Shown here: piece by piece, positions 1 through 8,685 of the stretch
Position numbering within the stretch: the first letter of the stretch is position 1
How the letters are laid out: each line of letters opens with the position of its first letter
Notes under the pieces: generated by a model
Told to the model about the DNA's origin: nothing
Seen by the model: only the letters and a program-made list of their open reading frames with translations
Database searches by the model: none
Program-made: the position numbers and the translations under genes
Assembly (NCBI RefSeq): GCF_001544915.2
Contig: NZ_FCOE02000003.1
Span: 310,001-374,000, forward strand
Reading direction: 5' to 3'
DNA length: 64,000 nucleotides
Origin: Caballeronia pedi
GTDB lineage: Bacteria > Pseudomonadota > Gammaproteobacteria > Burkholderiales > Burkholderiaceae

Positions 1-165
1 AAATCGAACTTCCAAGGTGATGCTGGCTTGCAGGCCTTGGAATCAAATGTCGTCCGTGAGCTGGAAGCATTGACGGCAGACTGGGCAAAGGTTCAGATGC
101 TCGAGCGCGTGAAAGACGGCGACAAGGTTCAGCCTATCAACCCTTTCGCGCGTTCTGCACGGTAA
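1..165 (+). CDS. C-terminal fragment of a hypothetical protein (paralog of 57793..58296)
   Basis: The first 54 codons are open and end at TAA 163-165; the start lies before the window. The peptide closely matches the C-terminus of the complete protein at 57793..58296: both contain GDxGLQAxE, a VVRxLEAxxADW segment, LERVKD and the ending KVQPINPFA. The function is unknown. As in the second copy, a GC-rich hairpin with the sequence ACGACGGGCCAAG follows the stop, so the duplication includes downstream sequence. The assignment as real coding sequence rests on this paralogy. Confidence 0.8.
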   Translation, partial: KSNFQGDAGLQALESNVVRELEALTADWAKVQMLERVKDGDKVQPINPFARSAR

Positions 166-196
166 CATGTCGCACTTTGCAAGAGCTTTGAAAAAT

Positions 197-216
197 GCCC
201 GCCGCGGACGACGGGC
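197..216 (-). terminator. GC hairpin followed by a T run on the minus strand
   Basis: GCCCG at 197-201 pairs with CGGGC at 212-216. The stem is extended by further G-C and G-T pairs. On the minus strand it is followed by ATTTTT, giving the form of an intrinsic terminator for leftward transcription. It lies 32 bp after the stop of the rightward fragment, so it may act in both directions. A near copy lies after the paralogous gene at 58325..58342. Confidence 0.5.
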
Positions 217-457
217 CAAGAGAGGGCACGTCCCTCACTAGGGGCGCATGGTCAATATAGAGGTATCTCGGTGCACGACTCAAGCGACAAATTGAAATGG
301 AGCTTTTCGAAGTCGAGCCGATAGTGGGCGCAGGTCAAACGCAGACCGTCGCCGTTGCATTTGTCATCGCGCTTTGCACGGTCGAGGTGCTCGCGTCCGA
401 TTAAGCGCCGGTCCGCTCGGCCGGAGTTTCCGACCGTTCTGCTGACCTCGCAACGCC

Positions 458-736
458 CTACCCGCCGCGCTTTTTAAACAGCATCTCGTGCATCCACCCG
501 TCATTCGTCGCAACAAGCACTGCCTTATCCGCGGCGGTCGGAGCAAGGGCGGTCACTAAGTTCGGGAACTGCGCTTGAAGAGACGAACCCTTCGTCCACG
601 CCGGCACGCCGTCTACTTCGTAGGTGTAGTTCACCTGCGATATTTTTGCACCAAACATATCTGCGGGCTCTGTGAAGTTTTCGACTTCCCTGACCTTATA
701 TTTGCCGCCGCAGAAACCGTCCCAGTTGCCTAAAGC
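458..736 (-). pseudogene. Hypothetical protein, probably 5'-truncated
   Basis: From 736 to 458 the minus strand reads a protein-like sequence that includes GNWDGFCGGKYKV, then FTEPADMFGAKISQVNYTY, and ends NDGWMHEMLFKKRGG. The only ATG is at 658, but the protein-like reading continues 26 codons upstream until an in-frame TAG at 737-739. No ribosome-binding site is visible before 658. The simplest view is a gene that has lost its N-terminus; a 66-residue protein from 658 is the alternative. No family was recognised. Confidence 0.4.
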
Positions 737-739
737 CTA

Positions 740-1165
740 ATCGTTGCCGCTCCGACCGATTCCTTACGGCCGGTGAGCCCCTTTTTCGCCGTGACCGATG
801 TCCGACAGCACGAGAGAAAAGTTGGCGGCTGTCTATGCAAAGGCGAAGGCTGCAGTCTCAGACCAGACAGCGCCGCTTGTGAAGGGCCTAGAGTTTGAAC
901 ACGTCGTCATCACGCATGATGCCCGTACCTCTCGGCAAAACTGATACGTGGCGCTGACGCACGCGAGTCGTTCCGTGAAAGTGCTATCGCCGAAGGCGCG
1001 CTTCACCATCTGAGTTGTCAAAGAGACTTCTTCTTGGGTTACGGATAAGGCGTTGTAATCGGAAAGAAGCTCTTTTCTCTTCTGTAGCGTAAGAGATTTA
1101 AATGTGACCGGTTCCTGGCGGAGATGGCATCCCCTGCATTTGCGTACCCGAAGAGTAATGGGCCG
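740..1165. other. Gap without a supported gene
   Basis: No convincing gene was found here. A 48-codon plus-strand frame (798-944) has protein-like composition but no ribosome-binding site and no recognised family. Confidence 0.5.
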
Positions 1166-2074
1166 TTAGTCCAATCGGCCCTGTTCGCCCAGTTCCACGA
1201 GCGTGTCGACCACATGACGTACCTTGGGCCGCAAATGCGCCACCTTCGGCCAAACGGCATGCACGTCAATGAGTTCGCTTGAGATGTCGTCAAGCACTGA
1301 GCGCAGCGCCCCTGTTTCCAAGTGCGGCCGGAGCAGCGACATCGGCATCTGGCAGAGCCCCATGCCAGCAAGTGCCGCCTCTATGATAGAGTCGCCATCG
1401 CTTATTTGATGGGTTCCTGGGGGCGAGATACGCTTTGCCTCCCCACCGATGTGTACTCGCCATGAAAGGGGTTGCCCTCGTCGATACCCGACGATGCAAG
1501 AGTGCTTATCGATGTCCTCAAGCTGGACTGGCGTCCCATGCTGTGCGAGATAGTCGGGCGATGCCGCAATGACCATGCGTTGGCTGGAAAGTCGACGTGC
1601 GACGAGGCCGCTTGAACTTTGGAGTTCGCCGAAACGGACAACAAGGTCGACGCCTTCCTCAATCGGGTCGATGAGGTGGTCCGAAAACGTCATCGTGAAC
1701 TGCAGGTCGGGATTCTTCCGCGCGATGTCGAGCAGGATTGGAACGAGTATGCGGCGCCCGAATGCTGCCGGCATGTCGATGCGTAGCCGACCGACAGGAC
1801 GATGAAGTTCCGGTCCGAGCGCGGTTTCTGCCGTTGAAATTTCGTCGAGCGCGGAGGCGCACGCGGCGAAGTAGGCCTCACCATCGGCAGTGAGGGAAAT
1901 GCTCCGGGTTGTGCGATGGAACAGCTGAGCGCCCAGGCGCTCCTCCAGCTTCGCTATCGCTTTTCCTACAGCGGATTTTGTCAGCCCAAGTTGCTCGGCA
2001 GCGTCCGTGAAACTGCGCGAACGTGCCGCCGTGACGAAGATAACAATCCCACTGAAACTGTCGACCTGCGCCAT
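1166..2074 (-). CDS. LysR-type transcriptional regulator
   Basis: This 302-residue protein has the usual LysR length. An N-terminal winged helix-turn-helix spans about residues 5-64, with the family pattern SFTDAAEQLGLTKSAVGKAI followed by LEERLGAQLFHRTTR. An effector-binding domain covers about residues 90-295. It resembles the CrgA/DmlR branch, which often controls oxidoreductase and aromatic genes. An AGGG lies about 8 bases before the ATG. It is the last gene of a minus-strand series behind the IolG-like dehydrogenase, with a 98-bp gap. It is one of two LysR candidates to bind the repeated operator described at 7191, 8399, 22673 and 25062. The ligand cannot be read from sequence. Confidence 0.93.
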   Translation of the reverse strand: MAQVDSFSGIVIFVTAARSRSFTDAAEQLGLTKSAVGKAIAKLEERLGAQLFHRTTRSISLTADGEAYFAACASALDEISTAETALGPELHRPVGRLRIDMPAAFGRRILVPILLDIARKNPDLQFTMTFSDHLIDPIEEGVDLVVRFGELQSSSGLVARRLSSQRMVIAASPDYLAQHGTPVQLEDIDKHSCIVGYRRGQPLSWRVHIGGEAKRISPPGTHQISDGDSIIEAALAGMGLCQMPMSLLRPHLETGALRSVLDDISSELIDVHAVWPKVAHLRPKVRHVVDTLVELGEQGRLD

Positions 2075-2172
2075 GACCAGCCCTATTGAAGAGTTTTATT
2101 CCTCGTATAAGGCAGCAAGCCGGTCATTGTCAACCCGGTGCGGCCGAAAGGCCAAGTGAAGCGGCCGGATTG

Positions 2173-3165
2173 TCAGATTTTAACTGCGCAACCGGAATTG
2201 GCTGCCTCGATAGCCGCGTTCGCAATGCGCAGTGCGCGGATACCGTCCCTGGGCGTTGCCGGCATTGGTGCGTTCTGCTCGAGCGCCGTCAGGAAACGGT
2301 CGAGCTCGACTCTGTATGAGTCAGCGTGTCGCTCGAGGAAAAAGTTGAGGAGCGGCTCGCGCGCCTCCGTCCTTTCGCTCGTCCAGCGACGCAGGCTCGA
2401 TGGGCGATGATTCTCGTTCAGTAGCATGCCCTTCGAACCGAAGACTTCAACACGCTGGTCGAAGCCGTACACAGCCTGACGCGAACCGTTGATATGGCAC
2501 TGCTTGCCCGACGCCGTACGAAGCAACACCATCACGCTGTCGTAATCCGGAAGCTCTTCAAGGCCCGGGTCGACCAGACGGTTACCCATTGCCATCACCT
2601 CGACTGGGTCCTCGCCGAGCATCCAGCGAGCCGTATCGAAATCGTGGATGGTCATGTCGCGGAAGATGCCGCCGGAGTGGCGAAGATATTCGCGCGGAGC
2701 AAGACCCGGGTCGCGGCTGGTGATGATGACCTGACGGACATCACCGACTTCGCCTTCATCGATAGCCTGCTTCAGGCGCATTGCGTCCGGGTCAAATCGA
2801 CGGTTGAAGGCGAGCATGACCCGACCATCGAGGCGCTCAATTTCCTCGACAGCCGCCAGTGCGCGGTTGATATCGAGGTCGATGGGCTTTTCGCAAAGCA
2901 CGGGCTTGCCCAGCCGGACGGCCTGCAATGTCAGGTCGATATGGGTGTCGGTGGGGGTCCCCACAATGACGGCATCGACGTCCTCGCGGTCAACGACGGA
3001 CTTGCAATCGAGCGAAGCATCGCAACCGAGGTCAGCCGCAAGCGCCTCGACACCATCCTTGTACGGGTCTGCAACGACGACAAGCTTCGCTCGACGGTCG
3101 GCAGCAACGTTAGCGGCGTGGATTTTTCCGATGCGGCCTGCACCGAGAACGGCAATTCGTAGCAT
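2173..3165 (-). CDS. Gfo/Idh/MocA oxidoreductase, inositol 2-dehydrogenase-like
   Basis: The protein is about 330 residues. The N-terminal Rossmann fold has GAGRIG at residues 8-13. The family motif CEKPIDLD lies near residue 92, followed by FNRRFDP and GGIFRDMTIHDFD. The last segment is characteristic of myo-inositol 2-dehydrogenases (IolG), including the active-site Asp and His. It probably oxidises a ring hydroxyl of a cyclitol or sugar with NAD(P). The start is ATG 3165, with GGAGAC 6 bases upstream; an in-frame TTG at 3177 overlaps that site and is less likely. It lies downstream of the hydroxyquinol ring-cleavage genes on the same strand, which suggests a cyclitol or sugar route joined to that operon. 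The exact substrate is unknown. Confidence 0.9.
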   Translation of the reverse strand: MLRIAVLGAGRIGKIHAANVAADRRAKLVVVADPYKDGVEALAADLGCDASLDCKSVVDREDVDAVIVGTPTDTHIDLTLQAVRLGKPVLCEKPIDLDINRALAAVEEIERLDGRVMLAFNRRFDPDAMRLKQAIDEGEVGDVRQVIITSRDPGLAPREYLRHSGGIFRDMTIHDFDTARWMLGEDPVEVMAMGNRLVDPGLEELPDYDSVMVLLRTASGKQCHINGSRQAVYGFDQRVEVFGSKGMLLNENHRPSSLRRWTSERTEAREPLLNFFLERHADSYRVELDRFLTALEQNAPMPATPRDGIRALRIANAAIEAANSGCAVKI

Positions 3166-3230
3166 TTGAGTCTCCAATTATTCGTCGACGCATCAACGTG
3201 CTCCGACTGTTCAAACTTGCTTTAAGAAGC

Positions 3231-3527
3231 CTAGGACGTCCGTCGTCGACTTGTATTTGCCCGTGTCTTCACCGGTGCCGGTGCTCCCAACCAATTCTCG
3301 TGTGGGTCAGAACCAGCGCCGTCAGCGAGTTGTCTGCTTAGACGAAGGATGTCGTCGAGGCCGAAGTCCTGGACATCGGGAAGCCGGTCGCCGCGCGCCG
3401 CGGCCACCGCTGTTGCAATGCGCAACGCGTTGGAGCGCTCACGCATCAACAATTCCAGCGCTTCAACGAGAAACGCTCGCTCTTTGGGCGACACATTAGA
3501 AGCAAGAAAGCGGTCATGGGCCGACAT
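3231..3527 (-). CDS. Hypothetical protein, 98 residues
   Basis: The start is ATG 3527, with AGAGGA about 7 bases upstream. The reading frame continues 31 codons upstream without a ribosome-binding site, and that extension is arginine- and proline-rich, so I exclude it. The protein is helical and charged (SPKERAFLVEALELLMRERS), without signal peptide or membrane segment, and ends in a basic tail. It sits between the SDR and the IolG-like gene on the same strand, and its start lies 54 bp past the SDR stop. No family was recognised. Confidence 0.7.
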   Translation of the reverse strand: MSAHDRFLASNVSPKERAFLVEALELLMRERSNALRIATAVAAARGDRLPDVQDFGLDDILRLSRQLADGAGSDPHENWLGAPAPVKTRANTSRRRTS

Positions 3528-3580
3528 ACGCTTGTCCTCTGGGCAGTTCGTACGAGAAGGCCGTTCGCTATCCGGCCCGT

Positions 3581-4384
3581 TCAAATAAGGCTGCGGATAC
3601 TGCCGCCGTCGACGCCCCACACTGCAGAAGTGACGAAAGACGCGAGGTCGGAGGCCATGAACACAATCACGTTGGCCACTTCATCAGGCTGCCCCAGACG
3701 ATTGAGCGGCAAGTGGCGCAAGGACAGTTCATGCTCGACCGCATCCTTGGGCGCCATGCCGTGGAACTTGCCCATGGTGTCAGCGAAGCCGCCTTCCTTC
3801 GTCCAGAACGGCGTCCAGACCGGTCCGGGTGCGACGGCGTTCACGCGAATCTTCGGCGCCTCGGCTCGGGCAAGGCCTTTCGTGAGTGCGAGCACGGCAG
3901 CCTTGGACGCCGAGTAGTCAATCGGCACCGGCTCCGGCTGACGAGCCAAGTCCGACGCGTTGTTGATGATGACCGCCTTTTCACGGTTTCGCAGCACTGG
4001 CAGCAGGTAGCGACACGTCCGCACGTAGCTCATGAAGTTGAGATTCATCGTGAAATCCCATTCTTCATCCGAGAGTTCGTCGAATGTGCGGACCTTCCCG
4101 GCGCCGACATTGTTGACGAGCACGTCGACCTGACCGTTGTAGGACTTCAGAGCGGTATCGATACCGCCTTTCACTCCCTCTGCGGTCGACAAATCCGCCT
4201 GTGCAATCGTCACGTTCGTGCCGAGCGCTCGGAGTTCGGCCTCGGCTTCTTTCAGTGCATTGCCGTCGATGTCGATAAGGCAAATCCGTGCGCCTTCTCG
4301 CGCAAACCCGAGTGCCGTAGCTCGGCCGATGCCCTGTGCAGCCCCCGTGATGAGCACAATCTTCCCGTCAAGTCCTGTCTGCAT
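3581..4384 (-). CDS. Short-chain dehydrogenase/reductase (SDR)
   Basis: This is a 267-residue classical SDR. The NAD(P)-binding motif TGAAQGIG is at residues 13-20, NNVG is at 91-94 and the catalytic YxxxK is Y157/K161. The Asp-rich segment after the second strand (LIDID, 36-40) favours NAD. It ends with the usual C-terminal VDGG. Ribosome-binding site GGAGAC precedes the ATG by 4 bases. It belongs to the minus-strand catabolic operon and probably oxidises or reduces a hydroxyl in the route feeding hydroxyquinol. The substrate is not predictable from sequence. Confidence 0.93.
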   Translation of the reverse strand: MQTGLDGKIVLITGAAQGIGRATALGFAREGARICLIDIDGNALKEAEAELRALGTNVTIAQADLSTAEGVKGGIDTALKSYNGQVDVLVNNVGAGKVRTFDELSDEEWDFTMNLNFMSYVRTCRYLLPVLRNREKAVIINNASDLARQPEPVPIDYSASKAAVLALTKGLARAEAPKIRVNAVAPGPVWTPFWTKEGGFADTMGKFHGMAPKDAVEHELSLRHLPLNRLGQPDEVANVIVFMASDLASFVTSAVWGVDGGSIRSLI

Positions 4385-4529
4385 GATGTCTCCGTTCTGA
4401 TGTTATGTGTCGGTGCGAACGCTGGAAGTTGAGAGCGTCGCTATCCGGTTTAGCCCTTCTTCGAGGACGAACGCTCCCCGCTCCTGGCCTTCGGCGAGGA
4501 GCACTTTTAGCAGCAATGAAGCAACGGTC

Positions 4530-4814
4530 TTAGCGGTTGTCTACCCGCTTGATGAACGGCCTGATGTCGACCGAAGCCCAGATTCCTGCTTTATTGAATG
4601 GGTCGGTATCGACAAACTTCTGGATTTCTTCGATGCCATCGGCCTCATAGAGGAAGAAGCTGCCAATCATCGTTTGTCCATCCGACTGCGTCAGCGGGCC
4701 GGAAATCAGCGTCTTTACCGGCGCCGTCTGCAGATACGCCTTGTGAGCATCGTAGTTTTCAAGGCGACGCTCGACCATGTTCGGATGGTCGAGGCAATAG
4801 ACGGTGAAATGCAT
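4530..4814 (-). CDS. YciI-like protein
   Basis: This 94-residue protein has the YCII-related ferredoxin-like fold: MHFTVYCLDHPN start, a conserved central AHKAYL, a GPL turn, GSFFLYEAD, then FVDTDPFNKAGIW and a basic end. The family includes muconolactone-isomerase-like and dehalogenase-like members found in aromatic operons. The gene lies 26 bp after the maleylacetate reductase stop on the same strand. It may help a lactone or chlorinated intermediate through the pathway, but no catalytic role can be assigned. Confidence 0.88.
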   Translation of the reverse strand: MHFTVYCLDHPNMVERRLENYDAHKAYLQTAPVKTLISGPLTQSDGQTMIGSFFLYEADGIEEIQKFVDTDPFNKAGIWASVDIRPFIKRVDNR

Positions 4815-4840
4815 GTTGTCTCCTTGCTTCGGTTCTTGGG

Positions 4841-5917
4841 TCAGGCCGATTCCGCACGCGGTGCGACGCCGTCAAACGCATTCTGCAAAAGCTCGAGAAG
4901 CGCGTCGTGCTCAATCGGACGCGGATTCCAATACGGGTTTGAGCTGGCGATGTCTGCGGCCTTCGATACGTCCTCAGCCGACATGCCGACGTTTTTGAGC
5001 GCGAGCGGTGCGCCGCAGCGTTTGGCGAGTTCGTAGATACCCGTCGCGGCGTCATCCGAGCCCAGCGCGCGCGCAATGCGTTTCATTGCCTCAGGCGCAG
5101 CTTGCCGGTTGTACGCGAGCGCGTGCGGCAGGACGATGGTGTGCGTCGGCGCATGAGGCAGATTGAAGCTGCCGCCGAGCGTATGACACAACTTGTGATG
5201 AAGTGCCATGCCTACGCTGCCCAATACTGTTCCGCAGAGCCAAGCACCATATTGCGCGTCGGCGCGAGCCTCAACGTCTTGCGAGTCGGCGACGATTGCC
5301 GGCAGCGCGCGGGCAAGAGCGGCGATTCCTTCTTCTGCCATCAGGCTGGTCACGGGGTTGGCATCGCGGGAATACAAAGCTTCCGCCGCATGTGCGATTG
5401 CGTTGATTCCACTCGTGACCGACAGGGCGACCGGGAGCGACATCGTCAGGTCGGCATCGTAAATCACGGTCTTCGGTAGAACCCTCAGGTCTGTACCGGT
5501 TTTCTTCAATCCTCCGTCGGTGATGCCATAGATGGGCGTCATCTCGCTGCCGGCGTAGGTCGTCGGCACCGCAAGAATTGGCAGGTCGGACTCCAACGCG
5601 ATTGCCTTGCCAAGCCCAATGGTCGAGCCGCCACCAACTGCGATTGCGCAATCTGCCTTCAGTTCGCGCGCCAGCGCGCGAGCTTCCTTTGCCAACTCGA
5701 GCGGCACGTGCATGACCGCCCGGTCGAATACTCCAGCGGCCCGTGCACCTAGACGAGCCGCCACGGCTTCGCCAGTTTCTTTTTGTTCCGGGCTACACAA
5801 AATGAGCGCCCGCTCTGATTTCAGCTCCAGCACCTCACGTTCAAGGTGCTGCAAGCTGCCCGGTCCGAACACGACTCGACCGGCCCGTGCTTGATAAACA
5901 AACTCACGCTTTTGCAT
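4841..5917 (-). CDS. Maleylacetate reductase (iron-containing ADH family)
   Basis: The 358-residue protein fits the maleylacetate reductase branch of group III alcohol dehydrogenases. The nucleotide-binding GGGST is at residues 95-99, followed by GLGKAIAL. The motif PTTYAGSEMTPIYG and the histidines in GMALHHKLCHTLGG are typical of the family. It reduces maleylacetate, the hydroxyquinol ring-cleavage product, to 3-oxoadipate with NAD(P)H. The neighbouring intradiol dioxygenase supports this. The start overlaps the end of the Dabb gene by 14 bp, so the two are probably translationally coupled. 3-Oxoadipate would be finished by genes outside the window. Confidence 0.93.
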   Translation of the reverse strand: MQKREFVYQARAGRVVFGPGSLQHLEREVLELKSERALILCSPEQKETGEAVAARLGARAAGVFDRAVMHVPLELAKEARALARELKADCAIAVGGGSTIGLGKAIALESDLPILAVPTTYAGSEMTPIYGITDGGLKKTGTDLRVLPKTVIYDADLTMSLPVALSVTSGINAIAHAAEALYSRDANPVTSLMAEEGIAALARALPAIVADSQDVEARADAQYGAWLCGTVLGSVGMALHHKLCHTLGGSFNLPHAPTHTIVLPHALAYNRQAAPEAMKRIARALGSDDAATGIYELAKRCGAPLALKNVGMSAEDVSKAADIASSNPYWNPRPIEHDALLELLQNAFDGVAPRAESA

Positions 5918-6254
5918 GAAGAAACTCCGCTGTACTCTCGCCGCTCAGGCCTGCGCCTGCTTGGTAATCAACTTGGAATCGCGCGGTACGCAAATCGCCG
6001 AGTTCATTGCGCACGCGCAGATGCTCGGGATGAGACGCATATGCTTCTAACGCTTCTTGGGAATCGAACTCGGTGACGAGAACAGCATCGCAGGCGTAAT
6101 CGACTCGGCTATGGTCAAGGCCGACTTCGAGGTGAAGCATTCCTGGGATGCGACCGCGCAAACCTTCAAATTTGGTTTTGACCAGATTTGACGCGGCGAG
6201 CCGTTCCGCCTGCGTGTCACCAGCAACACGCCACATGACGATGTGCCGAATCAT
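5904..6254 (-). CDS. Dabb (stress-responsive A/B barrel) domain protein
   Basis: This 116-residue protein begins MIRHIVMWRV, the usual first strand of Dabb barrels. It continues with GLRGRIPGMLHLEVGLDHSR, a VTEFDSQEALEAYASHPEH segment and a final VDY strand. Dabb proteins are small dimeric barrels often encoded in aromatic and polyketide clusters. Here it is coupled to both neighbours: its ATG overlaps the dioxygenase stop by 4 bp and its end overlaps maleylacetate reductase. A C-terminal extension after VDYQAG is less conserved-looking. The exact reaction is unknown. Confidence 0.9.
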   Translation of the reverse strand: MIRHIVMWRVAGDTQAERLAASNLVKTKFEGLRGRIPGMLHLEVGLDHSRVDYACDAVLVTEFDSQEALEAYASHPEHLRVRNELGDLRTARFQVDYQAGAGLSGESTAEFLHAKA

Positions 6255-7132
6255 GCATGCACCTCCGAAGGGTTGAGCACGAAGTCATAATCGAGCGAGT
6301 ACCACGGAACATCAATCTGCCGCCCGTCGGGGGCCAGGCCAGGCTCATGACGCTTCCACTCTGATATCAGCGACGAGCGCACTCCGAACACGACGTCCGA
6401 ATCGAGATACTGGTCACCGTCCCGGAACACGTGAGTGATGAGCGTCTCGTAGCCGGGCGCTTCAATCATGAAATGCAGATGCGCAGGGCGCCAAGGATGG
6501 CGGCCGACCGCCGACAGCATGCGGCCGACAGGCCCGTCATGAGGAATGGGATACGCCTCAGCCAGAATCGAACGAAAATTGAAAAATCCTTCCGCGTCCG
6601 TTCTCAATCTGCCTCGCGCGCTATGGACGACGTTGCCAGCCTCATCCTGGTTCTGCACGTCATAGAAGCCATCTTCGTCCGATTGCCAAACATCGAGAAG
6701 CGCGTTTCCAATGGCTTCACCACTTGCGCCACGCACCTGGCCGCTAACATAACAGGGGGCGCCTTTCGCTCCGTTCGAGATGTCGTCGCCGTTACTGTAG
6801 AGCGGAGCGCCCTCGACGAAGAAAGGTCCGAAGACCGTCGCTTCCGTGCAGTTCGCAGGCTTGCGATTGTTTTGGGACATGACGAGCATCGAGAGTCCCA
6901 ACGTATCGGACAGTAGGATGAACTCCTGCCTCTTGTCATCGGTGATATGACCGACTTCTGTCAGAAATTTGATTGCTTTGAACCACTCGTCCTCGGTGAG
7001 CTGGACGTCGCGGGCAAAGGCATGGAGATGTTGAACCAGACTCGTCATGACGGTCCTCAGTCTTCCGCTTTTGCAGTCGGCGAATGAGGCGATAACGGCT
7101 TGGGTAATGGTGTCTTCGTTGATGTTGCGCAT
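6251..7132 (-). CDS. Hydroxyquinol 1,2-dioxygenase (intradiol)
   Basis: The 293-residue protein has the N-terminal helical dimerisation domain of intradiol dioxygenases (about residues 1-110) and a catalytic beta sandwich. Likely Fe(III) ligands are Y157, Y194, H218 and H220 (GFYDVQ, AEAYPIP, RPAHLHF). The length and the N-terminus fit hydroxyquinol rather than catechol dioxygenases. It would cleave 1,2,4-benzenetriol to maleylacetate, matching the maleylacetate reductase two genes downstream. It is the first gene of the minus-strand operon. The composite operator at 7191..7241 lies 59-109 bp upstream, and a divergent LysR gene starts at 7422. Confidence 0.93.
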   Translation of the reverse strand: MRNINEDTITQAVIASFADCKSGRLRTVMTSLVQHLHAFARDVQLTEDEWFKAIKFLTEVGHITDDKRQEFILLSDTLGLSMLVMSQNNRKPANCTEATVFGPFFVEGAPLYSNGDDISNGAKGAPCYVSGQVRGASGEAIGNALLDVWQSDEDGFYDVQNQDEAGNVVHSARGRLRTDAEGFFNFRSILAEAYPIPHDGPVGRMLSAVGRHPWRPAHLHFMIEAPGYETLITHVFRDGDQYLDSDVVFGVRSSLISEWKRHEPGLAPDGRQIDVPWYSLDYDFVLNPSEVHA

Positions 7133-7190
7133 CGTGCGTGTCTCCGTTGTGCGCTCAGGCGTATGAAGACGAAAGGTAAAGCGTCACCCG

Positions 7191-7241
7191 CGTAAATAAA
7201 ATGCTCCCAAGTGAAATGACATTTCCTCTCGCCGGAAGAAT
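7191..7241 (-). promoter_or_regulatory. Composite operator, copy C (dioxygenase promoter)
   Basis: The dyad ACATTTCC (7219-7226), 7-nt spacer, GGAAGAAT (7234-7241) lies exactly 13 nt from a second box (7191-7205) whose complement ends in the conserved ATGC. The 13-nt spacer ends GAAATG next to the dyad, as in copy A. The TTCC-N7-GGAA form equals T-N11-A, the LysR recognition geometry. It lies between the dioxygenase operon and the divergent LysR gene. Copies at 8399, 22673 and 25062 have the same layout. Confidence 0.6.
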
Positions 7242-7421
7242 AGGCGCGTCGCGTGTCTGACGCTCCTCGTGCCCGCGCTTCACTCCGTGAATTGTAGAAA
7301 TTGACTCTACAAATTGGCGATTTCGCGTCGGTTTATCTATTCAAGTCCGTGGGGCATATTGGCCCGCAACGGGTGGAAGAATACTGTTCGATTCTTCCGC
7401 CGGCACCAGACGAGAGATACG

Positions 7422-8345
7422 ATGGACCGCTGGACGCAATTGCAACTGTTTGTGCTCACCGCCGACCTAGGTAGCTTGTCGAAAGCTGCTGAGCAGCTTG
7501 ACATGTCTAATGCCGCAGCCAGCAGAACCTTAAGCTCGTTGGAGGAACATCTCGGAGCCCGGTTGATTGAACGCACGACACGGCGCATGTGGCTTACCGA
7601 TGCGGGCCGCGAATACCATCGTCGATGCACGGCCGTTATATCTGAGCTCGCTGAAGCTGACTCAATCGCGTCCGAAGAGGCCGTCAGCCCAAGAGGCGTT
7701 CTGCGAGTCACCAGCTCCGTGTCGTTCGCGATGATGCACATCGCGCCGGCGCTTCCCGAATTCCTCAAGCGATATCCGAATCTGTCGGTGCAAATCGTCG
7801 CGGCGAACCAGTATCAAAACTTCATCGAAGCCGGGATAGACATCGCCATTCGCACGAAGGAACACGAAGGAGACTCAGGCATTACCATCCGGCGGCTCGC
7901 CGAGACGCGACGGATATTGGCAGCGTCACCCGCCTATCTGGCCGAACACGGTCGCCCTCAGAGCCCCGAGGACCTCGAGCAACACAAGATGCTCGTCTAC
8001 AACTTGGCCGTCGACCCGTATCTGCTCCATCTGCGTCGCAGAGAGGAAGAACGCAATATAGCCATCACCAGTGCCTTGGATTCAAACGAAGGCCAAGTCA
8101 TCGTCGCGGCAGGTCGTGCGGGACTTGGCATCGTTGTTCAGCCTCTCTACATCATTCACGACGACATCGTGTCAGGGCGTCTCGTCCCAGTGCTCGAGGA
8201 TTGGCAGCTACCACGTCTGACCATCAACTTGGCTTATCAGAGCCGGCGTTACCAGCCGGCAAAAATTAGAGTTTTCACTGACTTCCTTATTGAGCGCGTG
8301 AAAAGCCTCAATCTCGAGGAACGCTGGATGACCTTTGCAACATGA
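7422..8345 (+). CDS. LysR-type transcriptional regulator
   Basis: The start is taken at ATG 7422 (MDRWTQLQLFV), where the LysR homology begins; upstream codons lack family similarity. The 307-residue protein has an N-terminal helix-turn-helix (about 5-62, SLSKAAEQLDMSNAAASRTL) and an effector domain with the CrgA-like SYL-type segment AASPAYLAEHGRP. It is divergent from the hydroxyquinol dioxygenase operon, with operator copy C in the shared region. That is the classic arrangement for a LysR activator of an intradiol pathway. It is the leading candidate to bind all four operator copies. Confidence 0.93.
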   Translation: MDRWTQLQLFVLTADLGSLSKAAEQLDMSNAAASRTLSSLEEHLGARLIERTTRRMWLTDAGREYHRRCTAVISELAEADSIASEEAVSPRGVLRVTSSVSFAMMHIAPALPEFLKRYPNLSVQIVAANQYQNFIEAGIDIAIRTKEHEGDSGITIRRLAETRRILAASPAYLAEHGRPQSPEDLEQHKMLVYNLAVDPYLLHLRRREEERNIAITSALDSNEGQVIVAAGRAGLGIVVQPLYIIHDDIVSGRLVPVLEDWQLPRLTINLAYQSRRYQPAKIRVFTDFLIERVKSLNLEERWMTFAT

Positions 8346-8398
8346 AGGAGGCACATCGCTTGAGGCTTCGGTGAATTGCCGCCGACTCATGTTCGACG

Positions 8399-8449
8399 AT
8401 ATTTCCGCCCAGCGAAAATATGATTTCGGCCCCAAGCATGTTTCTCGGC
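8399..8449 (+). promoter_or_regulatory. Composite operator, copy D (dehydrogenase/importer promoter)
   Basis: ATATTTCC (8399-8406), 7-nt spacer, GAAAATAT (8414-8421) form the dyad. A 13-nt spacer beginning GATTTC follows, then AGCATGTTTCTCGGC (8435-8449). This matches the downstream box of copies A and B at 10 of 15 positions. The element points toward the rightward gene at 8686, so its orientation relative to transcription is the same as in the other three copies. Confidence 0.55.
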
Positions 8450-8523
8450 GCAAACCGGCCATACCCTATAAGCACAAAATCCCACTCAGGGAACCGGCGC
8501 CAATGATGCCCCAGGAGACACCG

Positions 8524-8586
8524 ATGAATCATTCGCACTTCCTCGCCTCGCAATCGAGCGCTTCCTTTGTACCCGCCGGCTCCTAG
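8524..8586 (+). CDS. Possible 20-residue peptide
   Basis: ATG 8524 is preceded by AGGAGACACCG, a strong and well-spaced ribosome-binding site. The frame encodes MNHSHFLASQSSASFVPAGS and stops at TAG 8584-8586. It lies between operator copy D and the zinc dehydrogenase. It could be a short leader peptide, or the retained 5' end of a lost gene. Composition alone does not prove translation. Confidence 0.3.
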   Translation: MNHSHFLASQSSASFVPAGS

Positions 8587-8685
8587 TCAGTCGGCGCGGT
8601 AGGCACATTCACAACGCTTTCCATGTGCGGTAGACCTTTCGGTCTCTTCCGCCTAGGGCCTTGTTGTCTTCAATTTGAGGAAAAG

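Noticed and set aside
798-944. 48-codon plus-strand frame with protein-like composition (KLAAVYAKAKAAV, KGLEFEHVV)
   Set aside because: It has no ribosome-binding site and no homolog pattern beyond a weak likeness to a helicase motif; too short to support.
2494-3162. Long open frame opposite the IolG-like gene (about 220 codons, plus strand)
   Set aside because: It lies wholly inside a clear Gfo/Idh gene on the other strand; high GC makes such mirror frames common, and its sequence has no family features.
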